Source of the DNA: Sphaerolaimus hirsutus
Taxonomy: Eukaryota; Nematoda; Chromadorea; Monhysterida; Sphaerolaimidae
NCBI GenBank assembly: GCA_964036195.1
Contig: OZ038457.1
Span: forward strand, 2,331,180-2,395,179
Reading direction: 5' to 3'
Length of the DNA stretch: 64,000 nucleotides
Made by a program: the position numbers and the translations under genes. Each line of letters starts with the position of its first letter. Within the stretch, counting starts at the first letter, position 1. Shown here piece after piece: positions 23,345 through 32,973 of this stretch. The notes under the pieces are model-generated. The model saw nothing but the letters and a program-made list of their open reading frames with translations, was not told the origin of the DNA and did not search any database.

Positions 23345-23580
23345 CACTCGGAAACCGTGTAAATGTCATGTAAAATATTATGAAGAATGTCATGTATCAT
23401 ACTATGAAGAATGTCATGTAAAATATAATGAAAAATGTCAAATGCACGGGAAAATAACGCAAACTTCGACATTTTACACTATCTATCACATTCTATTTGA
23501 CATTTTTATACATTACTTGACATTTTTACACTTTACACGACTTTTACATGGTCTTAGAGTGCTCCCTGGTTCTGTTTGAT
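23345..23580. repeat. Loose inverted cluster of AAATGTCATGTAAAAT / TTGACATTTTTACA words
   Basis: The first half repeats GAATGTCATGTAAAATA-like words. The second half has the complement (TTGACATTTTTACACTTTAC). The flanking TAGTGGGCACTC and GAGTGCTCCCT are roughly inverse. Confidence 0.4.
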
Positions 23581-23763
23581 GTGGTGATTGAGTGGTGCCC
23601 ATTGTGGGCTGACCAGTGTACTCCCTGTCTCTGGCAAATTCTCTGGATGAAAGTGTGTATATTTTTAATTGTATACCGTATTTTCTCGAAATACCCCCCG
23701 GGGGTGATTGTTTCAGAGTGATAATTTTGAGGGGAGGTTAAACGAGGGGGGGGGGGTTATTAT

Positions 23764-25445
23764 TGTCAGATATTTTACGTTTTTACTAATTTTACTACTT
23801 TCCGTTTTTACCACAAAAATACGCCACTCGTCGAGTTTTGCCGCGGCGGAGAATTGCAAATTCCGGTCCCTTTGCGCTTCCACTTGCGTGCTTAATTAAA
23901 TAAATAATTGGTTTTATGGTACGGGGATGTTTACACGCAAATCAGGAACGGCGCCAGTACCCCTTGGGGTCCTGACAGTTCCTGAGGACGGACACGGCAA
24001 CTTACCACTCCCTTTCGTAACTGCTGCCAGCGGTTTTACTTCGATTAATTGTTAAAAAGCCGTAATTAATGCAAAGCCGAAATTAATAAAATTCAAATTA
24101 AAATTCAAGCAGTTAGTATGCTTCAGGGGGACCAAGTTGGGTTCACGGGAAACTTTATTTTAGCGATGTAGTCAGAGTCAATTTCACAATAGCTCAAGTG
24201 AGTCGTATAGCCTCTAGTGGGTGAAAAAATGTAAAATCAGCGCGTTTTATAATCACCAAAAACCTACCATAAGCGAAACGAATACTAAATCAAAGACACA
24301 ACAATTAACCGTAATAAGCGAATTAATAAGGCAAATTCAATGATCACTGGAAAACCGTAAACATAGCGTACGAGGCACAAGTAAATTAATTCAATGCGGG
24401 AAAAATAACTAATTAATCGAACGGGTGCAAACGTAATTTAAATCAAGCGTAAAGTAACTGTGGTTATCACTGACGTAATTTAAAATGCAATTCATCTCAA
24501 AGGTGAGTGTCGTAAACTGGGTTTTATTCAGAGGTTACGGTACAAATTAGAGCAGGTGGTGTGACACGTGTTATCAACCTGCGCCCCTTTCGGTGAAAAA
24601 TATTTTTATAGCGCGCCCGACCAAGGCCACAGAAAGAACGCTCATTTGCAGGGTTTGTTCAAGGTTATTGCATTGCCGGGTAAGGGTTGGAACTTTGGGA
24701 CTAAACACACGCCACAAAACACTAGCACTTGTGAGTTCACCAATCACCCTAGGTGATGGGAATAATTAATTGGCACTACTGTGCTCTTCACTATAAACTG
24801 TGCTCTGCACGTGTCTTGCAGTCGCATGCCGACAATAATTGCCGTTTGCCACTTTTCCACCCATTACCTAGTCCTAAGTAAAAAGCACTTGGTCGGGGAA
24901 TTTTCTGAATGTTATCTATCGGGGCGTCTAAGCATTTAACAGAGTCAACACCTGTTAGCTTAACCAGAAACATTAAAGTCTTTCTAACCCATTCCCAGAC
25001 ACTGCACCCTTTTAATCAAAAATGTAAACTTGATGAAAGTCTAATAATTATAACGCTCGAAAGTACATATTGGGAAATGCAAAAGAAAAACGGAAGTATT
25101 CACTTAATTAACTCAAAATGCGGGTAACCTAGTTAACTTAATTAATGAATCACTAAAATAAAAATTAGAAATTAGCGTCACACGGGAAATAATTAAATGA
25201 TTAACGGAAAAGAACCAATTAATAAATTCATGGCCGCAGTAGTGTCCATTCGGGCGTACCGTCCTGGGGCTGCGGCTTCGTTGGCGGATTTGCAGTGCAC
25301 AGCGAACCGCACGTTCACTGTGACTTCCCTGTGCACCGCGGGTCGTCATTCGGTCGCACATGGTCGTTCTCGAGTCGTCGGAGTGTCTGCGCAAAATTGT
25401 CGTTACGTTTTTACGCATGATTAGTTAGCCATATTTCTACCTACA
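23764..25445 (-). repeat. Element A 3' LTR (left copy)
   Basis: 1,682 bp, same as 39643-41324 at an offset of 15,879. In the direction of transcription there is a TATA-like ATTATAAAACG (complement of 24241-24252), then AATAAA at 24154-24159 about 90 bp on. That places R near 24220-24130, with a long U3 and a short U5. Small reading frames inside the LTR are duplicated with it and are not called. Confidence 0.9.
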
Positions 25446-26031
25446 ATCCCACCAGCCATTAATTTTTTACCTCCGGGCTAAAAACGACATGTTCAGAAAA
25501 AGTGTTTTGCGCCGTTTTTTTGATTATTCAAAAATCATGCCTTCTCTGCATTTTTCGGTGGACGGCTGTGGCAGTCACATGCCCTGGGGGTGCAAATATG
25601 GCTCGTCTTCATTTGAATTATGGCATCAGCTTTCTGCTGTGCCGGCTTTTTGTGCTCGAAACTTCGAAATTTCGGTTCCCGCTCAGGGCTCGATGTGAGA
25701 AAAAGTTTTTTCTTTTTTGATTTTGGATACTAATTAATCAGACTACTAATCTGTATTATTTCACAGCATCGTGCCACTGTTGGATGGGCAGTTTGGAATC
25801 AACATTCAAATTACCTGCTCGACCGACATGTCGCAGTCCGTGCGTGTGAAAATTGATCGTCGACAAGATTTTCTAGTTGTTTTCATGGAATATTAACAAG
25901 TATGTTTTTTGTTTGCTGACTATTTTTTGTTACAGAGTTGTCTGTTTCTCCTGATGACAAAAAGTTGTGCATGAATTATTACATTGAAACTTTGATAACT
26001 GGTTTTTTTTTTTGACAAAAATTGTTTCGTA
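25446..26031 (-). other. Element A 3' non-coding region
   Basis: Lies between the helicase stop and the 3' LTR. It has only a weak purine run (GGTGGGAT at 25446-25453, minus strand) next to the LTR as a candidate polypurine tract. No further gene recognised. Confidence 0.5.
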
Positions 26032-29000
26032 TCAATTTTCACAATTACCATTTTCCATGTGGTGTTCTACCTGTTGCGCTGGAGCTTCCTCCGGTGGCAG
26101 TGGGATGGCCTCGACCGCGTCGTGGTGCTCGGGCGGCGGCGAGGGGGGCTCGGCTACGTTCTGCAGTGCCATGGCCGCCATGTCGTTGCTAATGGGGGAA
26201 TATTCTTCATTAGGGCGGTAAACTGGTTCGACAACGGGCACCACTTCCTCCAACACCGGCACACCCTCCTCCCGCGCGTCTGCGGAGGAGTCAGAGCCCG
26301 CTGTGGCGGTTTCAATGTCCGACAAACATTCCGCCTGCAGTTCTTCTTCGAGGGCCGGGTATCTGTCCGGTCCGACTAGTTCTTTCAAGTCGGCCCGCGG
26401 GCGCCATTCCGGAGGCCAAAATCCCAACACGTTTCCCCAAATTTGGCCTGACTCGTAAGAGTAAATCCGGTCGGCTTTGTGCTCGACCGTCAGAAACCGG
26501 TGGAAAAAGGTTGACCACAACATGGTCTCGGCGTTGGCCACCACGATGCGCACACATTTGGCGCGGGAGGTGGCTACGTTTCCCCGGGGCAACTCCGCTA
26601 CAAATCCAACTCTACCGTACGCCTTCTTGGGATCGGCATCCAGCTGGGCGGAGTCGGTAGGCGGGCTGCCGCGCACGCAGGAAACGATGACCACTTCCGC
26701 TTCACGGGCCTGTGCCTTGTCGGCAGTGATCACGCGGGTGGCCCAGTAAGCCGCGTCGTGTTCTGTATGGGCTACTAGTCGACTGATTAGGGCGCGCGCC
26801 TGCGCCGCATAAAAACAGACAATTAGCAAACTAGCGGGATCGGTAAGATCTGCCCAGGGCAGGGTGGGATCTTCTTTCACTGTGGCCACGAGGTAGTCGT
26901 ACAGGTGCAGGATGATGCGCAGCTCCTTTTTGTTGATTATGGACATGCCTTCTTTCGATTCGCAGCCCTGGTGCACCAGCGTCGATGACAGCATGACGCC
27001 ATCCTCGAAGTCGCCAGGCGCGGGCAACATGGTGGCGCCGTGCGCTGCAGTGTCGTTGTAGGCGCGTAGCAGTCCATTGTACGCCGCCACGGAGTTGGCC
27101 TGAATGAGCTGGCGATGCCCGCGGAACACTGTTTCCAAGTGAACCACGGGACATAGTTGGTACTGTGTGAGCCTATCAATGAGGGTGGGGTCGGGTTTCA
27201 GGACAGGCTCCACCCAGTCTTGCACGCGAATCATACGCGTCAATTGTTTACTGTCTCCAAATAGAAGCAACATGCCGTTCACTGGGAGCTGAGCCGCCTG
27301 AGCCACGCTAATTACTGCAGCGTCAGACGCCAAAGACGCTTCGTCAATAATTACCGCGCACGCAGTCACACTTTTTATACGGGCGTCGTGGGCGGAGTCC
27401 AAAGTGACATGGATTTGACCGGGCTGCACCACCTCCAAGAACACCCGGTGCAGCCTGACCGTAGCCCTGACATATTTAGACAGCGCCCTACGCAGCACCT
27501 TACCCCAAAATCCCTGATCAGCTAAACTAGCCTCACCAGCTCGGGCGCCCGCCACGCCTGCCTCGAAGTCATCGAATGGCTGCTCGTCTCCATCGTCGGC
27601 GGTGAGAAATGGCACTTGTTCGGTCAGCTGCGCGCGTATGACGGCGTCGTCCGTGCAGTTGTTGATGATTTCGTCCACCAGTTCGTAGTCCTTCTTAGCG
27701 CCGTCGTACTTTTCCAGCGCTGCCGTCCATTCGGGGCTGAGGCGGACGATGTTGTGGCCGGTTCGCTGTGCTAGGGTGTGCAGGGTTGGCAATTGGGTCG
27801 CGGGGGTGGTGTTATAAGTGGGGTCAGTTTCCCACATGGGACTCAAAACGCGCACTGGAAATGCCGCTCTTAATTTCAAAAATTCTTCAAAACCCTCCAG
27901 TTTTTGCATTTCAGAAAATGGCGTATCAGCCATGGCGGTCCATTTCGCGCGTTCCCGTAATAAAACTTCTAAAGCCCCAAAAATATCCCGCTGCCCTAAT
28001 TTATTCAGGTTGGTCAGGGCCCTGCGCGCGCCTTCGTCGGCCGCCGAGTTGACCGTGCACGTGATGAGCGTCGAATGATACTTGGCGTTCGGCTGCTTGT
28101 CCGATGGCAAGTCGGAGCCCGCGCGCACCCTGGGTCTCGAGTTATAATAGTTATAGCCGCGTGAACACACATACGCCAGTTGATTTTGTGTGGTCGTCTT
28201 CCCGGACCCGAAAGGCGAGTCACACATAATCAAAAGGGGTTTGCGCATTCGCACGGCTGTGATCACAGCTCCTAAAACTTCTACCTGCCCCTGCTGCGGC
28301 AAAAACTCACCTAATTTGGCCTGAATCATTTGTTCGTTTTTTCCTCTGAACAATGATTCGTACAACTCAGTAGCCTCGCGGCTAATGAGCGCCCAGTCAG
28401 TTTCGTCATCCAGCAGACGCAAATTCAATATCACAGCTAATTGGATTTGCGCCTCCAGGGTGAGTACTTTTGACCCCTGGACCACTTTTGGCACCCAGCC
28501 GACCGGCGCTTTGTTCAGGGCGGCTTGCAGTGATCGCATGGTTCGGTCGTAATTGGGCGAGTCGTTCGAGCCGCGCACCATGTATCTTCCACTCTCCAGG
28601 GTTCGGGGCAGCGCTGATTGCGACGCCGCCATGTCCAACTTCGCACGCAGCCTTGTAGTGGTTGGCTCTGATTCCACGCTGGTAATTCTAACTGATAGAT
28701 TGGGGCTGCCCGCCGCTGGTTTGTCTTCGTCCGGTCTGGCCAGCACCAAGCTCAACACCGACATGGGCGTCGCCTGGTTCAACAGCTGTGTCTGCGTGTT
28801 CACCTGCTCCAGCAAACGCACGCGCTGCTCTTCTGGTCCTTCGAAAGTGTCAGCTTGCAACTCTTCTGGGTCCGGGCGGCGCACCATAATATCGCATGCA
28901 GTGCCCTGCGGCGTGTGCTCCCAGGACACATGCGCGCACACGTCCGTCGCGCGTTTCGCCCGAAATCGCAAAAATGACTCGTTATAGCAGTGAGCCGCTG

Positions 29001-30003
29001 CTAAAATGCCCAATTTATACCTGAGAAACGAGTCCATGTTGTCTCTGTTCTCTGTGTCTGGCTGGATGCCCGATGTGCTGATATCCTCGGCCGTGGCGAC
29101 CTGCAGCCCGTACGCATGGCCGTAGAATTCGTCGCCGAACACGCCCAAATCGTTTAGGTCGTGATATTCGACGTGGGCCAGCCCCAACTGTCCAGCACTC
29201 AAATTTTCCACTCTGCTGTCACTCACATACTCTCTGTGCAAAATGACCAACTTTTCCGGCCCGGCATCACCTCGCTCCGCCGCGCCCAGCGGTTCCAGAT
29301 TCTTGTAATTCGACGGCGTGAAGGCCGCTCGCAGCCGCGCTGTTTTCCAGTCGCTCGTGTAGGGCTGGTAGCCGGAAGTGTCGCCGCGCGTCAATGTACG
29401 TGCCGCTTGAGTGACGCGCCGCGTGCCCTGCGTACTCACGACCACGGGGGCGGCAACGTTTAAGGGGCACTTTGTCTGATTACCCCATATCGCGACACCG
29501 GTAAACTCCCAGTACCGGGGATTTTCTATTTTTTGTGCGATTGCGGTCGCCGAGAAATGCATCCCGTGGCGCACTAGGGGCAGGAACATCGAGGGGTGTT
29601 GTTTCTGAATTCTCGCGCACAAATCCACCAGCTGGGTGGTCCGTTTGTCCCTAGCCGCCTTGGCCCGCTTATTCGAATAATAAAAATACGGATAAGCCTC
29701 ATCCGCATTCACCCACTGCTCGTTTTCGCTGAGTATCGCCATCGTCTGCTCAGAAATTCTCACATGGCACTGATACTCAACATGCCCGTCGGCGCCCGAG
29801 TCAATATACACCCTATCTACCCAACCTTCGAATTTCCCTCTGCTGGGGTAGATTTCCGGTCCATTTTGCATCTGCTGCGCGCGGTAGAGTTGTCGCGGGG
29901 GAATGGTTCCGCCGCCGCAGGCACCATGTGTATTTGTCTCCTTGGATTTAATGGGCGGGGCGTCTGCACCTTCAAATGGGCGTTTGCGAGAGGCCGAAGC
30001 CAT
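26032..30003 (-). CDS. Superfamily 1 (UPF1/DNA2-like) helicase carried by retrotransposon A
   Basis: 1,323 residues from a true ATG. Motifs in order: I/Walker A SPFGSGKTTT (Lys602); Ia-like LITCTVNSAADEG (about 650); II IIDEAS (Asp887-Glu888); III FGDSKQL (about 915); the VFRGHRQL segment (about 958); V VVIVSCVRG (about 1105); VI NVATSRAK (about 1142). The motif set and the C-terminal DEAS...GDSKQL...NVAxSRAK layout are those of UPF1-like SF1 ATP-dependent helicases. The first about 580 residues are unassigned, and a long insert separates motifs I and II. It is GC-rich like gag-pol, uninterrupted and intact. It starts 222 bp after the pol stop. An acceptor-like TTTTTAG|G at 30112 (minus strand) may serve a spliced message. 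The role is unknown: it could unwind RNA-DNA or structured RNA, or counter RNA surveillance (inference). Confidence 0.85.
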   Translation of the reverse strand: MASASRKRPFEGADAPPIKSKETNTHGACGGGTIPPRQLYRAQQMQNGPEIYPSRGKFEGWVDRVYIDSGADGHVEYQCHVRISEQTMAILSENEQWVNADEAYPYFYYSNKRAKAARDKRTTQLVDLCARIQKQHPSMFLPLVRHGMHFSATAIAQKIENPRYWEFTGVAIWGNQTKCPLNVAAPVVVSTQGTRRVTQAARTLTRGDTSGYQPYTSDWKTARLRAAFTPSNYKNLEPLGAAERGDAGPEKLVILHREYVSDSRVENLSAGQLGLAHVEYHDLNDLGVFGDEFYGHAYGLQVATAEDISTSGIQPDTENRDNMDSFLRYKLGILAAAHCYNESFLRFRAKRATDVCAHVSWEHTPQGTACDIMVRRPDPEELQADTFEGPEEQRVRLLEQVNTQTQLLNQATPMSVLSLVLARPDEDKPAAGSPNLSVRITSVESEPTTTRLRAKLDMAASQSALPRTLESGRYMVRGSNDSPNYDRTMRSLQAALNKAPVGWVPKVVQGSKVLTLEAQIQLAVILNLRLLDDETDWALISREATELYESLFRGKNEQMIQAKLGEFLPQQGQVEVLGAVITAVRMRKPLLIMCDSPFGSGKTTTQNQLAYVCSRGYNYYNSRPRVRAGSDLPSDKQPNAKYHSTLITCTVNSAADEGARRALTNLNKLGQRDIFGALEVLLRERAKWTAMADTPFSEMQKLEGFEEFLKLRAAFPVRVLSPMWETDPTYNTTPATQLPTLHTLAQRTGHNIVRLSPEWTAALEKYDGAKKDYELVDEIINNCTDDAVIRAQLTEQVPFLTADDGDEQPFDDFEAGVAGARAGEASLADQGFWGKVLRRALSKYVRATVRLHRVFLEVVQPGQIHVTLDSAHDARIKSVTACAVIIDEASLASDAAVISVAQAAQLPVNGMLLLFGDSKQLTRMIRVQDWVEPVLKPDPTLIDRLTQYQLCPVVHLETVFRGHRQLIQANSVAAYNGLLRAYNDTAAHGATMLPAPGDFEDGVMLSSTLVHQGCESKEGMSIINKKELRIILHLYDYLVATVKEDPTLPWADLTDPASLLIVCFYAAQARALISRLVAHTEHDAAYWATRVITADKAQAREAEVVIVSCVRGSPPTDSAQLDADPKKAYGRVGFVAELPRGNVATSRAKCVRIVVANAETMLWSTFFHRFLTVEHKADRIYSYESGQIWGNVLGFWPPEWRPRADLKELVGPDRYPALEEELQAECLSDIETATAGSDSSADAREEGVPVLEEVVPVVEPVYRPNEEYSPISNDMAAMALQNVAEPPSPPPEHHDAVEAIPLPPEEAPAQQVEHHMENGNCEN

Positions 30004-30225
30004 TATAATTATAATGTGATAAGATAATTAATTGCGAAGTTTTGTGAACGGGGAAAGTAATAAGAACTCGTGCGGTCCAGTTGCCCGTGGGCAAAAGGGG
30101 TGCACGAGCTTCCTAAAAACACACACACACCTCACACACACTTCATACCTGTTGTACCTGGCTTCGTGCTGTTTGACGCGACGGCGATGATCGTAACGGC
30201 CAATTAATCAGCTAATTAATCAATT
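30004..30225 (-). promoter_or_regulatory. Spacer between pol and helicase with possible splice sites
   Basis: On the minus strand, ACAACAG|GTATGAAG offers a donor. A (TG)n tract and TTTTTAG|GAAGC offer an acceptor at 30112. The helicase ATG follows about 110 bp later. This suits expression from a subgenomic spliced RNA. A separate promoter cannot be excluded. Confidence 0.35.
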
Positions 30226-32973
30226 TTAGTCGTCGCCGTATAATTCACTGTAAGAAGGGGGGATTAAATATTCACTGGTTGCCTTGCAACGATCTGCATG
30301 AACTACATAAATTTTCTTATTAATATTGTTGAATAAAGTCACTAATGGGTGGGCATAATCAATGCACTCATACGGGCCGATAAAGCGAGGCGCGAATTTC
30401 TTACTGGGGCCCGTCAACTGAGTAATACGCGGCGTGTATACGCGTACCGCTTGCCCGCGTTGCACATTCAATCGGCGCGCACGGCGATTGGCGTAGAATT
30501 GCTCCTTTTGCTGCGCCTTTGCTAAAGCGGTATGCGCTGCTTCGCGTGCTGTGGTCAGACGCGCGCCTAATTCATTTATAAGAGCGCGCTTATGCGGCAA
30601 TGAGGGCAATGCCTCGTTGTCAGGGGGAGGCTCGATCATTCGCTCCCACATGGACGCAGCAGGCTTGCCAAATAGCAACGCATAGGGGGTGGTTTGCAAG
30701 GAAGGGTGTTTCGATGTATTGTACGCGTGTACAGCGGCGCCTAAATGTATGTCCCAATCGTCATGTGTACGATTTACGTAGTGTGATACTATTTCCATCA
30801 GAACACCATTCCTACGTTCCACCATTCCGTTGCTCTTGGGGGTGTACGCAAATGATGTATGTTGGGTCGCGTTCAAATATTGTAGAAGCTTGGCAAAAGT
30901 GCCCTCGGTAAAGCTAGGGGCGTTATCACTGAGTATAATGGCCGGCACACTAAATATGGGCAAAATGTGCAACAGAAATGCAAATGATACTGTGTCTTGT
31001 TTTATGTCGGGAACGGGCACAGCAATTCCAAAACGCGTGCACTGATCAACAAATACTAACACATGTCGGTTTCTGCGTTTCGTGGTTAGTAAAGGTCCTA
31101 TTGCGTCTACCGCTATCACATCACCTGGCCTTTTGGCTACCTGGCGGCACACCATTTGAGTTCGCATTGCCGCTCTGAGACCTTTCTTGGCGTTGCACGA
31201 AGGGCAGGTGGCAACCCAGCGCGCACTTTCTGGCCGCATTCCTGGAAACCACGCGAATTCCTGCAACCTTTCGAATGTTTTTATTATTCCTAAATGGCCC
31301 GCCGTAGGGTGATTGTGAGCTAATTCTAACACGAATGGAACTAATTCCGATGGAATACATACGGGGTCGTATAATTGTATACCTGGTATCTGGGACGTTC
31401 CCGCTTGGCGACGTAATAAACCGTATTGGTCAATAAAATACGGCGCGGCGCTGTAAAAATTATCTGCGCGACACACTTCTATAGTTGTAGCTATGTATGG
31501 TTCTTCTGCTTGTAGTCGCTTCAATTTGTCAACCGAAGTCATTGGAGGTAGTGCCATGATTGTACTGCGCTTAGTTGCACTCGTCAAACCCGGAACAACT
31601 TCATTTCCGGCTCCTGAACCACCAGCCATTGTTCCGGTTCCAGGCGCTTCCGCATTCCGCTGCCGCTCTCGCAGCCCGGGTGACTCCGCCTCTTTTCGCC
31701 CGCGCGTCCGGTCGCTGATTGGTCGCAGTAACTCCGCCTCCTCGCTTACGCTGATTGGCTGGTACGCTGTCCTGCTTGCCGCAGCTACCGTAACCTGCCT
31801 ATCGTGCGGGATAGCGATTTCACGGCACGTAACTTGTGCGAACTGCTCAAAGGCCTCGTCCAGGTCCTTTTTCTCGTCGAATACCACTGGTGCGTCTTGC
31901 CTTCTGGATAAGGCATCTGCTAATTCGTTGCTTTTTCCCCGCAAATGCTTGAACGTGATTTGGTACGGCGTAATTGCTAAAGCGAACTTGTGCAGCATGG
32001 CGTGCGGGGTAGTCTCTAAATTAGGATTCTTTACCCACGAAATACTCTTGGCGTCAGTCCAGACTTCAAAGGGCCGTCCCGCCAGATAACAATGCCAGTT
32101 ACGTATGCTTTCGTAGATTGCACACGCTTCCAGGGAAATCGCTGGCCATTTGCTTTGGGTTGCTCCTAACTTCCGGCTGTAAAAGGCACATGCATGTAGT
32201 ATTTTCTCGTCCTCTGCTCGTTGTGCTAACACGCCTGCAACAGCAATTTTAGAGGCATCCGTGATAATTATAAACATTCGTTTGGGATCGGGAAACTGCA
32301 GACATGGGCTTCCTAATAATGCTTCCTTGAGCTTATGGAAAGCTTCCAGTGCCTTGGGTTTCGATGTCAAATCCACCGGGGTGTCGCTATTGTAATTTTC
32401 TCTTGGTCCCGTACGCGTGAGATTTGACAAGGGTACAGCTAGCTCTGCGCATCTGTGAATCATGCGTCTGAAAAAACCGATAGCTCCCAGAAATCCCTTT
32501 ACCTCTTTTACGGTAGTGGGTACCGGCCAGTCCTGAATAATGTGCCGTTTATCATCTGGTACGCACACGCCGTCACGACCAATCATAAATCCTAGAAAGC
32601 GTACAGCTGTGACGCGTGCGAAAAAACACTTTTTCGGACTAATTTTGAAATTATTCCTAATTAATCTTTCCAACACCTGTCCTATGTCATATAAGTGGGT
32701 TTCCCAGGTTGCACTATAAATTAGTAAATCGTCGATGTATAGTAACACATTTCTATGTATTAAACCGGCCATGGCTAATTCAAAACAGCGCTGCGCTAAA
32801 CTAGGTGAGCATTTTAATCCCATGGGTAAACGTTTCAGTTGAAATTGTCCAAAAACATTTCTGAATGACGTGATGTGTCGATCATCTGGATGCAAAGCAA
32901 TGTTATAGAAAGCTTGATTTATGTCAGCACTGCTAAAAATACTTGCAGCTACATAAAGATTCGACTGTTTCAT
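30226..32973 (-). CDS. pol: Element A pol, second frame: RT, RNase H, integrase
   Basis: 915 codons from the first ATG in the open frame. RT: FSSADINQAFYNI block, LPMGLKCSP, then YIDDLL with catalytic YIDD at 79-82. RNase H: IITDASKIAVAGVLAQ, then the connection to a SNELADALSR segment. Integrase: HNHPTAGHLG...CPSC zinc-binding region, catalytic D623, D683 and E719 (D,D-35-E), VERRNG after the last. C-terminal residues end YGDD. Reverse transcribes and integrates element A. The frame overlaps the end of the gag-env-pro frame by about 40 bases and is +1 to it, with the break in an A/T run at 32935-32939, inside the RT domain itself. Confidence 0.88.
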   Translation of the reverse strand: MKQSNLYVAASIFSSADINQAFYNIALHPDDRHITSFRNVFGQFQLKRLPMGLKCSPSLAQRCFELAMAGLIHRNVLLYIDDLLIYSATWETHLYDIGQVLERLIRNNFKISPKKCFFARVTAVRFLGFMIGRDGVCVPDDKRHIIQDWPVPTTVKEVKGFLGAIGFFRRMIHRCAELAVPLSNLTRTGPRENYNSDTPVDLTSKPKALEAFHKLKEALLGSPCLQFPDPKRMFIIITDASKIAVAGVLAQRAEDEKILHACAFYSRKLGATQSKWPAISLEACAIYESIRNWHCYLAGRPFEVWTDAKSISWVKNPNLETTPHAMLHKFALAITPYQITFKHLRGKSNELADALSRRQDAPVVFDEKKDLDEAFEQFAQVTCREIAIPHDRQVTVAAASRTAYQPISVSEEAELLRPISDRTRGRKEAESPGLRERQRNAEAPGTGTMAGGSGAGNEVVPGLTSATKRSTIMALPPMTSVDKLKRLQAEEPYIATTIEVCRADNFYSAAPYFIDQYGLLRRQAGTSQIPGIQLYDPVCIPSELVPFVLELAHNHPTAGHLGIIKTFERLQEFAWFPGMRPESARWVATCPSCNAKKGLRAAMRTQMVCRQVAKRPGDVIAVDAIGPLLTTKRRNRHVLVFVDQCTRFGIAVPVPDIKQDTVSFAFLLHILPIFSVPAIILSDNAPSFTEGTFAKLLQYLNATQHTSFAYTPKSNGMVERRNGVLMEIVSHYVNRTHDDWDIHLGAAVHAYNTSKHPSLQTTPYALLFGKPAASMWERMIEPPPDNEALPSLPHKRALINELGARLTTAREAAHTALAKAQQKEQFYANRRARRLNVQRGQAVRVYTPRITQLTGPSKKFAPRFIGPYECIDYAHPLVTLFNNINKKIYVVHADRCKATSEYLIPPSYSELYGDD

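Noticed and set aside
24568..25424. Small frames within the LTRs of element A
   Set aside because: They lie in LTR sequence duplicated at both ends, have no motifs, and several overlap each other on both strands.
26032..30003. A Helitron inserted in the LTR element
   Set aside because: The helicase motifs are UPF1-like, no HUH replication-initiator motif was seen, and Helitrons use Pif1-like helicases. No TC...CTRR ends were noticed around it.
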